Shown here one piece after another: positions 1 through 5,865 of a stretch of 7,116 bases of DNA. The stretch lies in NCBI GenBank assembly GCA_934662525.1, contig CAKUKJ010000113.1:1-7116 (forward strand), in the 5' to 3' direction. A program made the translations under genes and the position numbers. The notes below the pieces were generated by a model. It was not told the DNA's origin and ran no database searches. It saw only the letters and a list, made by a program, of their open reading frames with translations. Origin of the DNA: an uncultured Coriobacteriales bacterium (GTDB lineage: Bacteria; Actinomycetota; Coriobacteriia; Coriobacteriales; UMGS124). Position 1 is the first letter of the stretch; each line of letters starts with the position of its first letter.

Positions 1-1
1 T

Positions 2-805
2 GGCCTGGCTGTTCGAAGCCTGTCGGCGGCGTTCGTGCTCAATTTCGTGTGGGGTCTCAGTTTGCCTGCGCTCGGGATGCTCGGCCCCGCTCGTGATGTG
101 CTGACAAGCTCGTTGGGCCTTGCCGTGGCGCTTGTCCTGCTCATCTGCCTCCTCGTGTACATGGTCATCTCCCAGCCCGCCGTCGAGGCGTTCTCCCTGC
201 ACACGCCAGTCGAGCCCGCGCTTGCGGGCGGGATGGTGCTTGCGCTGCTGCTTCCGGGCGACTGGGGCGTGCTCGGGTATGGCGTCACCGTGCTGGGCGG
301 GGCCTGTCTGGACATGCTCGTCATGCTTGTGGCCACCGATATGGCGTTCAGCGCCGGCAAGCCGGCGGCGTTTGTCTTGAGCCTGGCCTTGCTCGTGTCT
401 CGCGCCGGGTCGTTCTTCGGGCGCCAGCTCTGCGCGTCTCTTTCTGCCGCCGGGGAGCTGGAGCCTCAGACGGCCCTGCTGGCGTGCGTCTTGGCGACGA
501 TCGTGTGCGGCTTTCTCGTGTTCACGCGCTCCACGCTTGAGGGGCTGTACCGCGCCGCCCCTGCCGTGCAGGACGTGGATTGGCTCGAGGCCCGCTGCCG
601 TGCGTTCGCGCAGGCCCACTCCCTCACGGCGCGCGAGACGGAGGTGCTCGTGCTGCTTGTGCACGGGCGCAGCGCACCCTATATCGCCGAGAGGCTTTCC
701 ATTGCGCAGGGCACGGCGAAGAACCACATCAGCAACATCTACCGCAAGGCCGGCGTCGGCGACAGGCAGAGCTTGCTCAACCTCGTCGAGCAGGAGTCGC
801 GCTGA
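2..805 (+). CDS. LuxR-family membrane-bound transcriptional regulator, 3' part (5' end outside window)
   Basis: The frame is open from the window edge to the TGA at 803-805, so the 5' end is missing; a GTG at 35 is an internal codon, not a convincing start. What remains (about 267 residues) has roughly five to six hydrophobic membrane spans, then a short linker and a C-terminal LuxR (GerE-type) helix-turn-helix encoded at 623-802. The domain opens with LTARETEVL and contains the recognition-helix region GTAKNHISNIYRKAGV. This architecture, a polytopic membrane sensor fused to a DNA-binding domain, is common in Eggerthellaceae beside reductase genes. It lies upstream of, and in the same direction as, the flavoprotein gene at 1325, from which 519 bp separate it, so it is a plausible regulator of that gene. 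The ligand is unknown. I see no hairpin with a T-tract just after the stop. The family call is firm; the target is inference. Confidence 0.9.
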   Translation, partial: GLAVRSLSAAFVLNFVWGLSLPALGMLGPARDVLTSSLGLAVALVLLICLLVYMVISQPAVEAFSLHTPVEPALAGGMVLALLLPGDWGVLGYGVTVLGGACLDMLVMLVATDMAFSAGKPAAFVLSLALLVSRAGSFFGRQLCASLSAAGELEPQTALLACVLATIVCGFLVFTRSTLEGLYRAAPAVQDVDWLEARCRAFAQAHSLTARETEVLVLLVHGRSAPYIAERLSIAQGTAKNHISNIYRKAGVGDRQSLLNLVEQESR

Positions 806-1197
806 GGGGGAGCCCCGCTCCTGCGAATCTGGCCTGGCTGGGTGGGTGCGACCACGTCGCCTTACCGGGCGCTCAGCCTCTGCAGATGCGTCTTGGTTGG
901 GTGGATGGGCGCGATTCGTGCCATCCTGTCGGAGCGCTTCGCTCATGTTGATATCTGTCCTGGGTTCCCCGTCGCCGCATGGCGCACGACGCGTCGGCGC
1001 ACTGAGCACGGGCGTCATGCAAGAGTGCTCATCCAACAGACAAGTTTCGACACCCTGCTTGACTCCCCATAAAGCACCAGCTCACGACCATAGGACGAAA
1101 CGTCATGTCTTTCTGTGCGGCTGAAATGTCGCGCGCCTCTGCATGTCTGTGACCTTTTGGGTCTACCACTTTTGGCGGCCCCGGGGCATTCTTGCAA

Positions 1198-1240
1198 CAA
1201 GCCCGTGCGGAGCGAGTCTCAGGGTCGAGGCTCGGGCTTG
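1198..1240 (+). promoter_or_regulatory. Possible leader hairpin upstream of the flavoprotein gene
   Basis: CAAGCCCG (1198-1205) is the exact reverse complement of CGGGCTTG (1233-1240), giving an 8-bp stem around a 27-nt loop that can pair partly within itself. It lies about 85 nt before the start codon. No T-tract follows, so it is not a terminator. It could be a leader structure, part of an operator, or chance pairing in GC-rich DNA. Confidence 0.3.
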
Positions 1241-1252
1241 CGGCCGTCTTTC

Positions 1253-1265
1253 CCGCAATTTGCGG
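1253..1265. promoter_or_regulatory. Palindromic candidate operator CCGCAATTTGCGG
   Basis: CCGCAA (1253-1258) and TTGCGG (1260-1265) form a perfect inverted repeat around a single T. LuxR-type regulators usually bind short palindromes as dimers, and this site lies 59 bp before the start codon of the flavoprotein gene, downstream of a LuxR regulator gene. The palindrome is seen directly; a regulatory role is inference. It could also be a small RNA hairpin in the leader, although the loop would be very tight. Confidence 0.35.
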
Positions 1266-1311
1266 CCATGCCCTCCGCACAGCACATGCTCCATGCAATG
1301 TCTCAACACAC

Positions 1312-1319
1312 AGAAAGGA
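1312..1319 (+). promoter_or_regulatory. Ribosome binding site setting the flavoprotein start
   Basis: AGAAAGGA ends 5 nt before the ATG at 1325. This site favours 1325 over the in-frame ATG at 1319, which overlaps the site itself, and over the much longer frame that opens at 1115. The resulting protein begins right at a twin-arginine signal, which supports the choice. Confidence 0.75.
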
Positions 1320-1324
1320 TGCTC

Positions 1325-3013
1325 ATGGACCGCTCGATTTCTCGCCGCAACTTCGTCGCAGGCGCCGCCGCTGCCGGTGCGCTGGCTGCCAGCGCCGCCT
1401 CTGCCCTGGCCGACACCGCAGCCGACACGGCTGCCGCCACGGACGTGCCCACTCCCACCTCGCCCGCTTTCAACGCGCCGAGCTGGGCCACCAAGCCCGA
1501 TCCCATCGACGATGCCGACATCGTCGAGACCATCGAGACCGAGGTCCTCATCCTCGGCGCTGGCAACGCCGGCTGCTCTGCGGCCTGCTCGGCCGTGGAG
1601 AACGGCGCCAAGGTGCTCGTGTGCGAGAAGACCGCCCAGGTCAACGGCCGCGGCGGCGTCGTGGGCGCCTGCAACTCCCGCCTGAACACGGCCCTGGGCT
1701 GCGAGATCGAGCCCGTCGCCGCCCAGTACCGCTGGAACCGCACATGCGGCAACCGCACCAACGAGGCCCTCGTCACCATGTGGTTCAGGAACTCCGGCCC
1801 TGCCATGGACTGGCTGCTTGACAAGGCCGACCAGTACGGTGTGACCTACAGCATCTATGCCGGCTATGCGGGCAACGCCATCATCCCCGAGGAGCCCGAC
1901 GCGCATGTCTTCCAGGCCGGGGACTTCGAGATGCCTCCCGAGACCGGTTATTTCGTGCCCACGGCCCTTCTGTACAAGAGCTCCATCGACCAGGGTGCCG
2001 AGTACATGTTCGAGGCCCCTGCCGTGCAGCTCGTGCAAAGCGAGGAGGGCGGCCGCGTCGAGGGCGCCATCGTGAGCACCGCCGACGGCTACAAGAAGAT
2101 CCTTGCCTCCAAGGCCACCGTCCTTGCCACGGGCGACATTGCCGGCGACGAGGAAATGATGAACTACTACTGCGAGAGCCGCATGCAGCGCCTCATCCGC
2201 TCCGATTACTCGCCCGTCGGGGTCAACACCGGCGACGGTCACAAGATGGGCATGTGGGCCGGCGGCGTCATGCAGGACGGTCCTCTGCCCACGGCCCTGC
2301 ACCCCCAGGCCTACTCTATGTTCCACGGTCCCTTCATGTTCGTGAACCAGAATGGCCAGCGCTTCTTCAACGAGGCCAACTGGGTGCAGGCCAAGTCCCT
2401 GCAGATGCTCAATCAGCCCGGCGCCGTCGCCTGGTCCATCTTCGACTCCAACTTCGGCGCCGACACGGCCGACAGCCTGCAGTACGGCGGCGGCATGTTC
2501 TGGGACACGATGAGCCGCACCGTCGAGGAGGAGTTCGACCCCCAGCAGATCGTCGACCTCGTCGAGGGCGAGGCCGCTGCTGGTAAGGATGTCCTGGGCA
2601 ACGAGACCGCCGTCACCGCCTGGAAGTGCGACACCCTCGAGGAGCTAGCCGACGCCATCGGCGTCAACAAGGAGAACTTCCTCAAGCAGGTGGAGGAGTA
2701 CAACGCCATGTGCGAGGCCGGTGAGGACACGCAGTTTGAGAAGCAGGCGTGCTTCCTCTACCCGATCAAGGACGCGCCCTTCTACGCCACCAAGACCGGC
2801 CCCTGCCTGCTTGCCGTGGTGGGTGGCCTCAAGGTGAACACCGACCTTGCCGTCATCGACGCCGAGGGCAACGCCATCGAGGGCCTCTACGCCATCGGCA
2901 ACACCTCGGGCGACCTGTACGCGGTGGACTACCCCATCAACATGCCCGGCAACTCCAACGGCCGCTGCCTCACCTGGGGCTGGCTCGTCGGCAAGACGGT
3001 TGCCGCGCTGTAG
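1325..3013 (+). CDS. Tat-exported FAD-dependent reductase (fumarate reductase / ketosteroid dehydrogenase superfamily), substrate unknown
   Basis: This 562-residue flavoprotein would act outside the cytoplasmic membrane. Residues 4-11 carry a twin-arginine motif (SRRNFV), followed by an alanine-rich hydrophobic stretch and a likely cleavage site after ALA at residue 29. An FAD-binding Rossmann motif GAGNAG lies at 78-83, with the ribose-binding acidic residue at E101 (VLVCEK). The capping domain holds NGQRFFNE at 343-350. The second FAD-binding part has GGLKVN at 500-505, GLYAIGNTSG from 520, and PGNSNGR near the end. Length and domain order fit the Eggerthellaceae FAD reductases of the fumarate reductase fold. 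The canonical catalytic arginine and histidine are replaced at the aligned positions (V354, L496), so it is probably not a fumarate reductase. It has no cytochrome domain and no adjacent cytochrome gene, and ends in a strong terminator, so it appears monocistronic. Likely regulated by the upstream LuxR protein (inference). Confidence 0.9.
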   Translation: MDRSISRRNFVAGAAAAGALAASAASALADTAADTAAATDVPTPTSPAFNAPSWATKPDPIDDADIVETIETEVLILGAGNAGCSAACSAVENGAKVLVCEKTAQVNGRGGVVGACNSRLNTALGCEIEPVAAQYRWNRTCGNRTNEALVTMWFRNSGPAMDWLLDKADQYGVTYSIYAGYAGNAIIPEEPDAHVFQAGDFEMPPETGYFVPTALLYKSSIDQGAEYMFEAPAVQLVQSEEGGRVEGAIVSTADGYKKILASKATVLATGDIAGDEEMMNYYCESRMQRLIRSDYSPVGVNTGDGHKMGMWAGGVMQDGPLPTALHPQAYSMFHGPFMFVNQNGQRFFNEANWVQAKSLQMLNQPGAVAWSIFDSNFGADTADSLQYGGGMFWDTMSRTVEEEFDPQQIVDLVEGEAAAGKDVLGNETAVTAWKCDTLEELADAIGVNKENFLKQVEEYNAMCEAGEDTQFEKQACFLYPIKDAPFYATKTGPCLLAVVGGLKVNTDLAVIDAEGNAIEGLYAIGNTSGDLYAVDYPINMPGNSNGRCLTWGWLVGKTVAAL

Positions 3014-3050
3014 GATATCGAGCGATTGGTTCAAGCTGATCAGCCCACCC

Positions 3051-3087
3051 AAAGGCGGTGCCCCTCGTAGGGGGGTGCCGCCTTTTT
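3051..3087 (+). terminator. Strong intrinsic terminator of the flavoprotein gene
   Basis: AAAGGCGG (3051-3058) pairs with CCGCCTTT (3078-3085). The stem continues through two G-U pairs (3059-3060 with 3076-3077) into CCCC (3061-3064) with GGGG (3072-3075), giving about 14 pairs with a short loop around 3065-3071. A run of five T residues (3083-3087) closes the 3' side. It starts 38 nt after the stop codon. Almost no T-tract exists on the opposite strand, so it mainly serves the + strand. Confidence 0.92.
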
Positions 3088-3422
3088 GCTCCATGTGCAC
3101 GCGTATGGTTGCGCCGAAGCATTATCGATAGACTGGTACCGCACCGCGATGGGCATTCTTTGAGCGTGACGAACCTGCCCGCGTGGCCAGATGGGCGCTT
3201 ACTGCCGCGAAATTGGGGTTCGCCTACCGTCGCTGACGGTCGCAAGGGCCGACTGGTCCTCCTATTGGCCGCCGATTCGCGGTTTCTCTGCGGCAGAGAC
3301 CCCTGTTTGGCGGCGATTTAAGGGGACGGCAGCCTCCCCTTGCTCGGTTCGCGGTAGGCGAACCCCCATAACGCGGCGGTATCTGCCTGATTTTGCGAGC
3401 CGGATTTATCTTGACGGCCTTC
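3088..3422. other. Convergent intergenic region, no protein gene
   Basis: This stretch lies between the terminator of the flavoprotein gene and the stop codon of the opposite-strand regulator. Frames crossing it lack ribosome binding sites and show no recognisable protein. Its notable content is the self-complementary block at 3215-3366, listed separately. I see no clear T-tract terminator for the regulator on the minus strand and no strong promoter. Confidence 0.65.
3215..3366. repeat. 152-nt nested inverted-repeat block, possible structured RNA
   Basis: The ends form a perfect 15-bp inverted repeat: GGGGTTCGCCTACCG at 3215-3229 and its reverse complement at 3352-3366. Inside lie further stems: 3245-3250/3255-3260 (6 pairs, one G-U), 3268-3275/3307-3314 (8 pairs, one G-U) enclosing 3285-3290/3294-3299 (TCTCTG/CAGAGA), and 3320-3326/3335-3341 (AAGGGGA/TCCCCTT). 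Together they draw a three-armed structure on one closing stem. Competing local hairpins also exist: 3226-3231/3235-3240 and 3346-3352/3358-3364, each a perfect stem using part of the closing helix. It could be a noncoding RNA, the 3' untranslated region of the regulator, or a palindromic repeat element. I recognise no known RNA family, and it is not a tRNA. Confidence 0.5.
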
Positions 3423-4949
3423 TCACCCTTGGCGCAGCAGGTCGATGAGCTCCTGGCGGGTGTGTACGCCGAGTTTGCGGTAGACGGACTTGATGTGGCC
3501 TTGTACGGTGCCCAGAGAGATGCCCAGGTTGTCGGCTACTTTCTGATAGCTACGCCCTTCGCCCACGAGCATGAGCACATCCGTCTCGCGCGGCGTGAGG
3601 CCTGCTTGCTTGCCGAGGGTCCGACAGGCGCATTCCATCGTGAAGGTGTCGGGTGCGTGCAATACGGGTGCGGCAGCCTCGGTGGCGGAGGCATTGAAGA
3701 AACGCGAGCCATCCTCTGCCTCGCTGAGCGACGTCGCACTGTCTTCGCCGAACCAACGCACCTTGCCCATGATGCGCGCGTTCATAAACACGATAGTTGT
3801 CACAACGACTAAAAACGCCGTGGCAGGAACCACAAACGAGACTATCTGCTGCGCCCAGGCAGAATCTGTCCCGAGTAGCGTGGGTGTCAAATTTTTACCG
3901 GCAAAATTGGGCACGATTCTGAACAGCACGGCGGCGAGGCCGAATACGAGGACGCCCGAGGCACGAGCGCCATGTACCGCGAGCGCAAGAATCGCGAAGA
4001 GCGCCATCTCGAAACATCCCAAAACAGCCTGGAGCAGGCCCGTCGCTACGTGCGACATGGCATCGTTGCCCATGAGCAGCATGAACATGCCGCCCATGAA
4101 CACGATAGCGAGGCCGCTCCATGCAACCTGAAACGTGCGGGCCCAGCTGTCGGCACCGCGCATTGCCACGAGCAGCGCTATTGCCAGGACGACGGAGCAC
4201 ACGATGGAGAGCAGGCGTTCCTGCGAGGGAATGGAGTCTGACGCCCAGGTGAGAAATCCTACAGCTATGCGCCCCGCGACGAGGAACGCTCCGAGCATCC
4301 CTACCACCGAAAGGGGTAGCAGGCCGAGGGGCTTTAGCCCATAGTCTACTGCGCGCTGTTTGTCGAGCGGGCATAATGCCCAGCATAGGGCTGAAATGCC
4401 GGGTGCTGCGACGGCGGTTGCCACGGTTGCGGCATTGGGGAGAAAGGCTGTGAGCTGCAGGAGGCTGCTTATCGCAAATGCAAGAACTACCGAGCCTGCG
4501 GCCACCTTGGGCGAGACGCTCGAAAGGGTGACGCCCCAGCAGGTCGTCAGGGCGGCGTAGCCGAGCGCTGCAAGTAAGGATCCTGCCCATGAAGTCGCTT
4601 CGGCCCAGTGCCCGAATAGAGGGCTGCAGAACGTAAGCAGGTATCCAAGGCTTCCTGCTGCACCAAGCAAAGCAGCGGCAATGCGGTGTGCGCGCAGGGC
4701 TGGCTCCACTCGACGGCGAAACGCCATGAGAGTCAGGATGCAGGCCACAAGCAGCGCCATCGTCGGGGCATAGGCGGACCACATGGCGTCTGCGGGGTTT
4801 GCATAAAGGCCGAACAGAGACGCATATTCGAAGCGGCGAAAAAACGGCCACCAAAATGTGAGCCCGACCACCAGGGAGACGAGGCTGCCAGGCGAAGGCA
4901 TGGGGGTCTCGAGACGGCTTTCGTTGTTTGAGCATAAACCGGATGGCAC
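3423..4949 (-). CDS. LuxR-family transcriptional regulator with about 12 membrane spans
   Basis: The protein is 508 residues if it starts at the GTG at 4949. About twelve hydrophobic segments occupy the first ~370 residues, then a soluble linker (around residues 390-450) rich in Ser, Ala and acidic residues, and a C-terminal LuxR helix-turn-helix at 451-508 with LTPRETDVL, GTVQGHIKSVYRKLGV and TRQELIDLL. It is presumably a membrane sensor that binds DNA directly, with no separate kinase. It diverges from the cytochrome-flavoprotein operon starting at 5290, so it likely controls that operon and perhaps itself. I chose GTG 4949 because GGGGAGAG lies 8 nt upstream and a promoter-like pair lies just beyond. 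Other starts are the ATG at 4901 (poor ribosome site) and frames opening as far out as 5123, which would run through the promoter. The inducer is unknown. Family call firm, start moderately sure. Confidence 0.9.
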   Translation of the reverse strand: MPSGLCSNNESRLETPMPSPGSLVSLVVGLTFWWPFFRRFEYASLFGLYANPADAMWSAYAPTMALLVACILTLMAFRRRVEPALRAHRIAAALLGAAGSLGYLLTFCSPLFGHWAEATSWAGSLLAALGYAALTTCWGVTLSSVSPKVAAGSVVLAFAISSLLQLTAFLPNAATVATAVAAPGISALCWALCPLDKQRAVDYGLKPLGLLPLSVVGMLGAFLVAGRIAVGFLTWASDSIPSQERLLSIVCSVVLAIALLVAMRGADSWARTFQVAWSGLAIVFMGGMFMLLMGNDAMSHVATGLLQAVLGCFEMALFAILALAVHGARASGVLVFGLAAVLFRIVPNFAGKNLTPTLLGTDSAWAQQIVSFVVPATAFLVVVTTIVFMNARIMGKVRWFGEDSATSLSEAEDGSRFFNASATEAAAPVLHAPDTFTMECACRTLGKQAGLTPRETDVLMLVGEGRSYQKVADNLGISLGTVQGHIKSVYRKLGVHTRQELIDLLRQG

Positions 4950-4957
4950 TGGCGCAT

Positions 4958-4965
4958 CTCTCCCC
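4958..4965 (-). promoter_or_regulatory. Ribosome binding site favouring the GTG start at 4949
   Basis: Read on the minus strand, GGGGAGAG is followed by 8 nt and then GTG at 4949. It is the only purine-rich site at good spacing among the candidate starts of the regulator: the ATGs at 4901, 5006, 5027 and 5123 have weaker or badly spaced sites. Confidence 0.5.
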
Positions 4966-4987
4966 GTTGAGTTTTGCCTTACTGACC

Positions 4988-5021
4988 GCACGATATGATT
5001 TCTCATTATGACACATCGTGC
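4988..5021. promoter_or_regulatory. Inverted repeat overlapping the regulator promoter, candidate operator
   Basis: GCACGAT (4988-4994) and ATCGTGC (5015-5021) are exact reverse complements 20 nt apart. Between them lies a smaller palindrome, TCATTATGA (5003-5011). The half-sites flank the candidate -10 box of the regulator gene, a position from which a bound protein could block or adjust its transcription. The repeat is seen directly; binding by the adjacent LuxR protein is inference. Confidence 0.4.
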
Positions 5022-5032
5022 CTGCATGTGAC
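5005..5032 (-). promoter_or_regulatory. Candidate sigma70-type promoter of the LuxR regulator
   Basis: On the minus strand, GTCACA (-35, 5027-5032, four of six consensus bases) is followed by a 16-nt spacer and CATAAT (-10, 5005-5010, five of six). Transcription would begin near 4998, leaving a leader of about 48 nt before the GTG at 4949. This fits that start and argues against starts upstream of the promoter. Confidence 0.45.
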
Positions 5033-5274
5033 TGATGCCGCCTTTGTAACCAGCCAAGTCGTCCCGTAGTTCCCTTGCCTCACATATGCGATATCTATCA
5101 GGGCGTTTTACCTCGCCACCCATAGTTTATGGGGTGTGCGGTTGGACGTTGTGGCCTAAACGCCATGCTTCATGGGTGGGAGTGTGCGCGGCGGGGTGGC
5201 ATCGTGATCGACGGCGGCGAAGTGCTGTCGGGTTGACCGGCCTGCAGCTCGCGCCCGTCCTATCGGAGAGAGAC

Positions 5275-5280
5275 AAGGAG
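5275..5280 (+). promoter_or_regulatory. Ribosome binding site setting the cytochrome start
   Basis: AAGGAG is followed by 9 nt and the ATG at 5290. It fixes the start of the cytochrome at 5290 and not at 5086, where the same frame opens; the protein then begins just before its signal peptide. Confidence 0.8.
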
Positions 5281-5289
5281 AAGAGTCAT

Positions 5290-5808
5290 ATGGAGAAGAC
5301 AGGCATGCATTGCAGGGGACTCGTGTCTCGGCGTATAACCACCGCAGTGGCGGCCCTCGCCATCGGGGCGTTTGCATTCTCGGCTATTGCGTTTGCCGAC
5401 GGCGGGGCCCAGACGGATGCCGTCGGGACCGACGCTCCTGCGGCATCCGCAGCGGCAGACGTGCTGACGTTCCACAAGCAGTTGGGCTATGACCTTGCGA
5501 CAATGGCCGCCGACGCCACCGCCGCGCTTGATAAGAATGCCACGCCGGTTGAGAAGTCGACCGCAACGCTCGGTACGCGCGAGTTTTGCCTGCAGTGCCA
5601 TGATTGGGACGCCGTCGTGAACAGCACCGAGCTTGCCGGCGACATGACCGTATACAACAAGCAAGGCCTCTACAACGTCCATGACAACCACAACGGTCTG
5701 GTGGACTGCTCGGACTGCCATGCCGTGGACGGGAGCGGCACTTCCACGTTGGGTTGCGTGAACTGCCACTACATGGAGCTTCCCGAAGGCTGGGTCGGCT
5801 TCAACTAA
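5290..5808 (+). CDS. Exported three-heme cytochrome c, electron donor to flavoprotein reductase
   Basis: The protein is 172 residues. A signal peptide spans about residues 1-36: basic SRR at 13-15, a hydrophobic stretch 17-35, and a probable cleavage site after AFA at 36. Although SRR recalls a Tat signal, c-type cytochromes are exported by Sec and receive heme outside the membrane. Three heme-attachment motifs are present: CLQCH (100-104), CSDCH (140-144) and CVNCH (156-160). The mature part has exactly three further histidines (H62, H131, H134), enough for one distal ligand per heme. There is no later membrane span, so it is soluble or held by an uncleaved signal. It precedes the flavoprotein at 5866 by 57 nt with no terminator between, suggesting one operon, as with the cgr1-cgr2 pair of Eggerthella lenta. 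Its probable role is relaying electrons from a membrane quinol oxidase to the flavoprotein. The cytochrome call is firm; the partner is inferred from context. Confidence 0.9.
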   Translation: MEKTGMHCRGLVSRRITTAVAALAIGAFAFSAIAFADGGAQTDAVGTDAPAASAAADVLTFHKQLGYDLATMAADATAALDKNATPVEKSTATLGTREFCLQCHDWDAVVNSTELAGDMTVYNKQGLYNVHDNHNGLVDCSDCHAVDGSGTSTLGCVNCHYMELPEGWVGFN

Positions 5809-5865
5809 CGCCTCGGTTTCCCCAATGTGTCTTTAGCCAATTCAGCCATGAAAAAGGTGAACACC

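Larger units (their letters stand above)
806..1324. other. 519-bp intergenic region with dyads, no convincing gene
   Basis: Open frames here are short, lack ribosome binding sites and encode arginine-rich, low-complexity peptides, so I call no gene. The stretch would carry the promoter and a long leader of the flavoprotein gene at 1325. Dyads seen include a 10-bp palindrome CGACGCGTCG at 987-996, a 10-bp palindrome GCCCCGGGGC at 1178-1187, an 8-bp stem at 1198-1205/1233-1240, and a 13-bp palindrome at 1253-1265. A TTGACT at 1059-1064 resembles a -35 box, but no good -10 follows at the right distance, so I do not call a promoter. Confidence 0.6.
4950..5289. promoter_or_regulatory. Divergent control region between regulator and cytochrome operon
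   Basis: These 340 bp separate two divergent starts and must hold both promoters. The regulator side has a promoter-like pair with an overlapping inverted repeat (listed separately). The cytochrome side has two adjacent hairpin-forming dyads: CCCATA/TATGGG with a 3-nt loop at 5119-5133, and CCATG/CATGG with a 3-nt loop at 5163-5175. I could not find a convincing -35/-10 pair for the cytochrome operon, which would fit an activator-dependent promoter, though that is inference. Frames running through here from 5086 and 5123 are unlikely to be translated. Confidence 0.6.

Noticed and set aside
830..930. Imperfect direct repeat of GG(T/C)TGGGTGG-like sequence
   Set aside because: The matches are short, G/T-rich and broken by several mismatches; no boundary or mobile-element signature is visible.
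932..944. Small hairpin GAGCG-CTT-CGCTC as a terminator of the first regulator
   Set aside because: It has only 5 bp, no following T-tract, and lies about 130 nt after the stop codon.
1065..1073. 9-mer CCCCATAAA shared in inverse orientation with 5126-5134 upstream of the cytochrome operon
   Set aside because: A shared 9-mer between two regions of this size on both strands is expected about once by chance, and the flanking bases differ.
1059..1094. TTGACT at 1059-1064 as a promoter for the first flavoprotein
   Set aside because: No -10-like hexamer lies at 15-19 nt; the nearby CATAAA is only 4 nt away.
1115..1324. N-terminal extension of the first flavoprotein by 70 codons
   Set aside because: It would place the Tat signal inside the protein. 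The ribosome site at 1312-1319 and the signal directly after ATG 1325 decide against it.
1163..2326. Long open frame (387 codons) on the minus strand across the flavoprotein gene
   Set aside because: It is a shadow frame of GC-rich coding sequence: low-complexity Gly/Val/Ala/His composition, no ribosome site, no recognisable domain, and entirely opposite a clear gene.
3320..3341. Hairpin AAGGGGA/TCCCCTT as the minus-strand terminator of the regulator
   Set aside because: The stem is good, but the sequence after it on the minus strand is AAATCGCC, with no T-tract. It fits better as one arm of the larger structure.
5086..5289. N-terminal extension of the cytochrome reading frame by 68 codons
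   Set aside because: No ribosome site precedes 5086, the extension is arginine-rich without a recognisable fold, and it would bury the signal peptide. AAGGAG at 5275-5280 marks the ATG at 5290.
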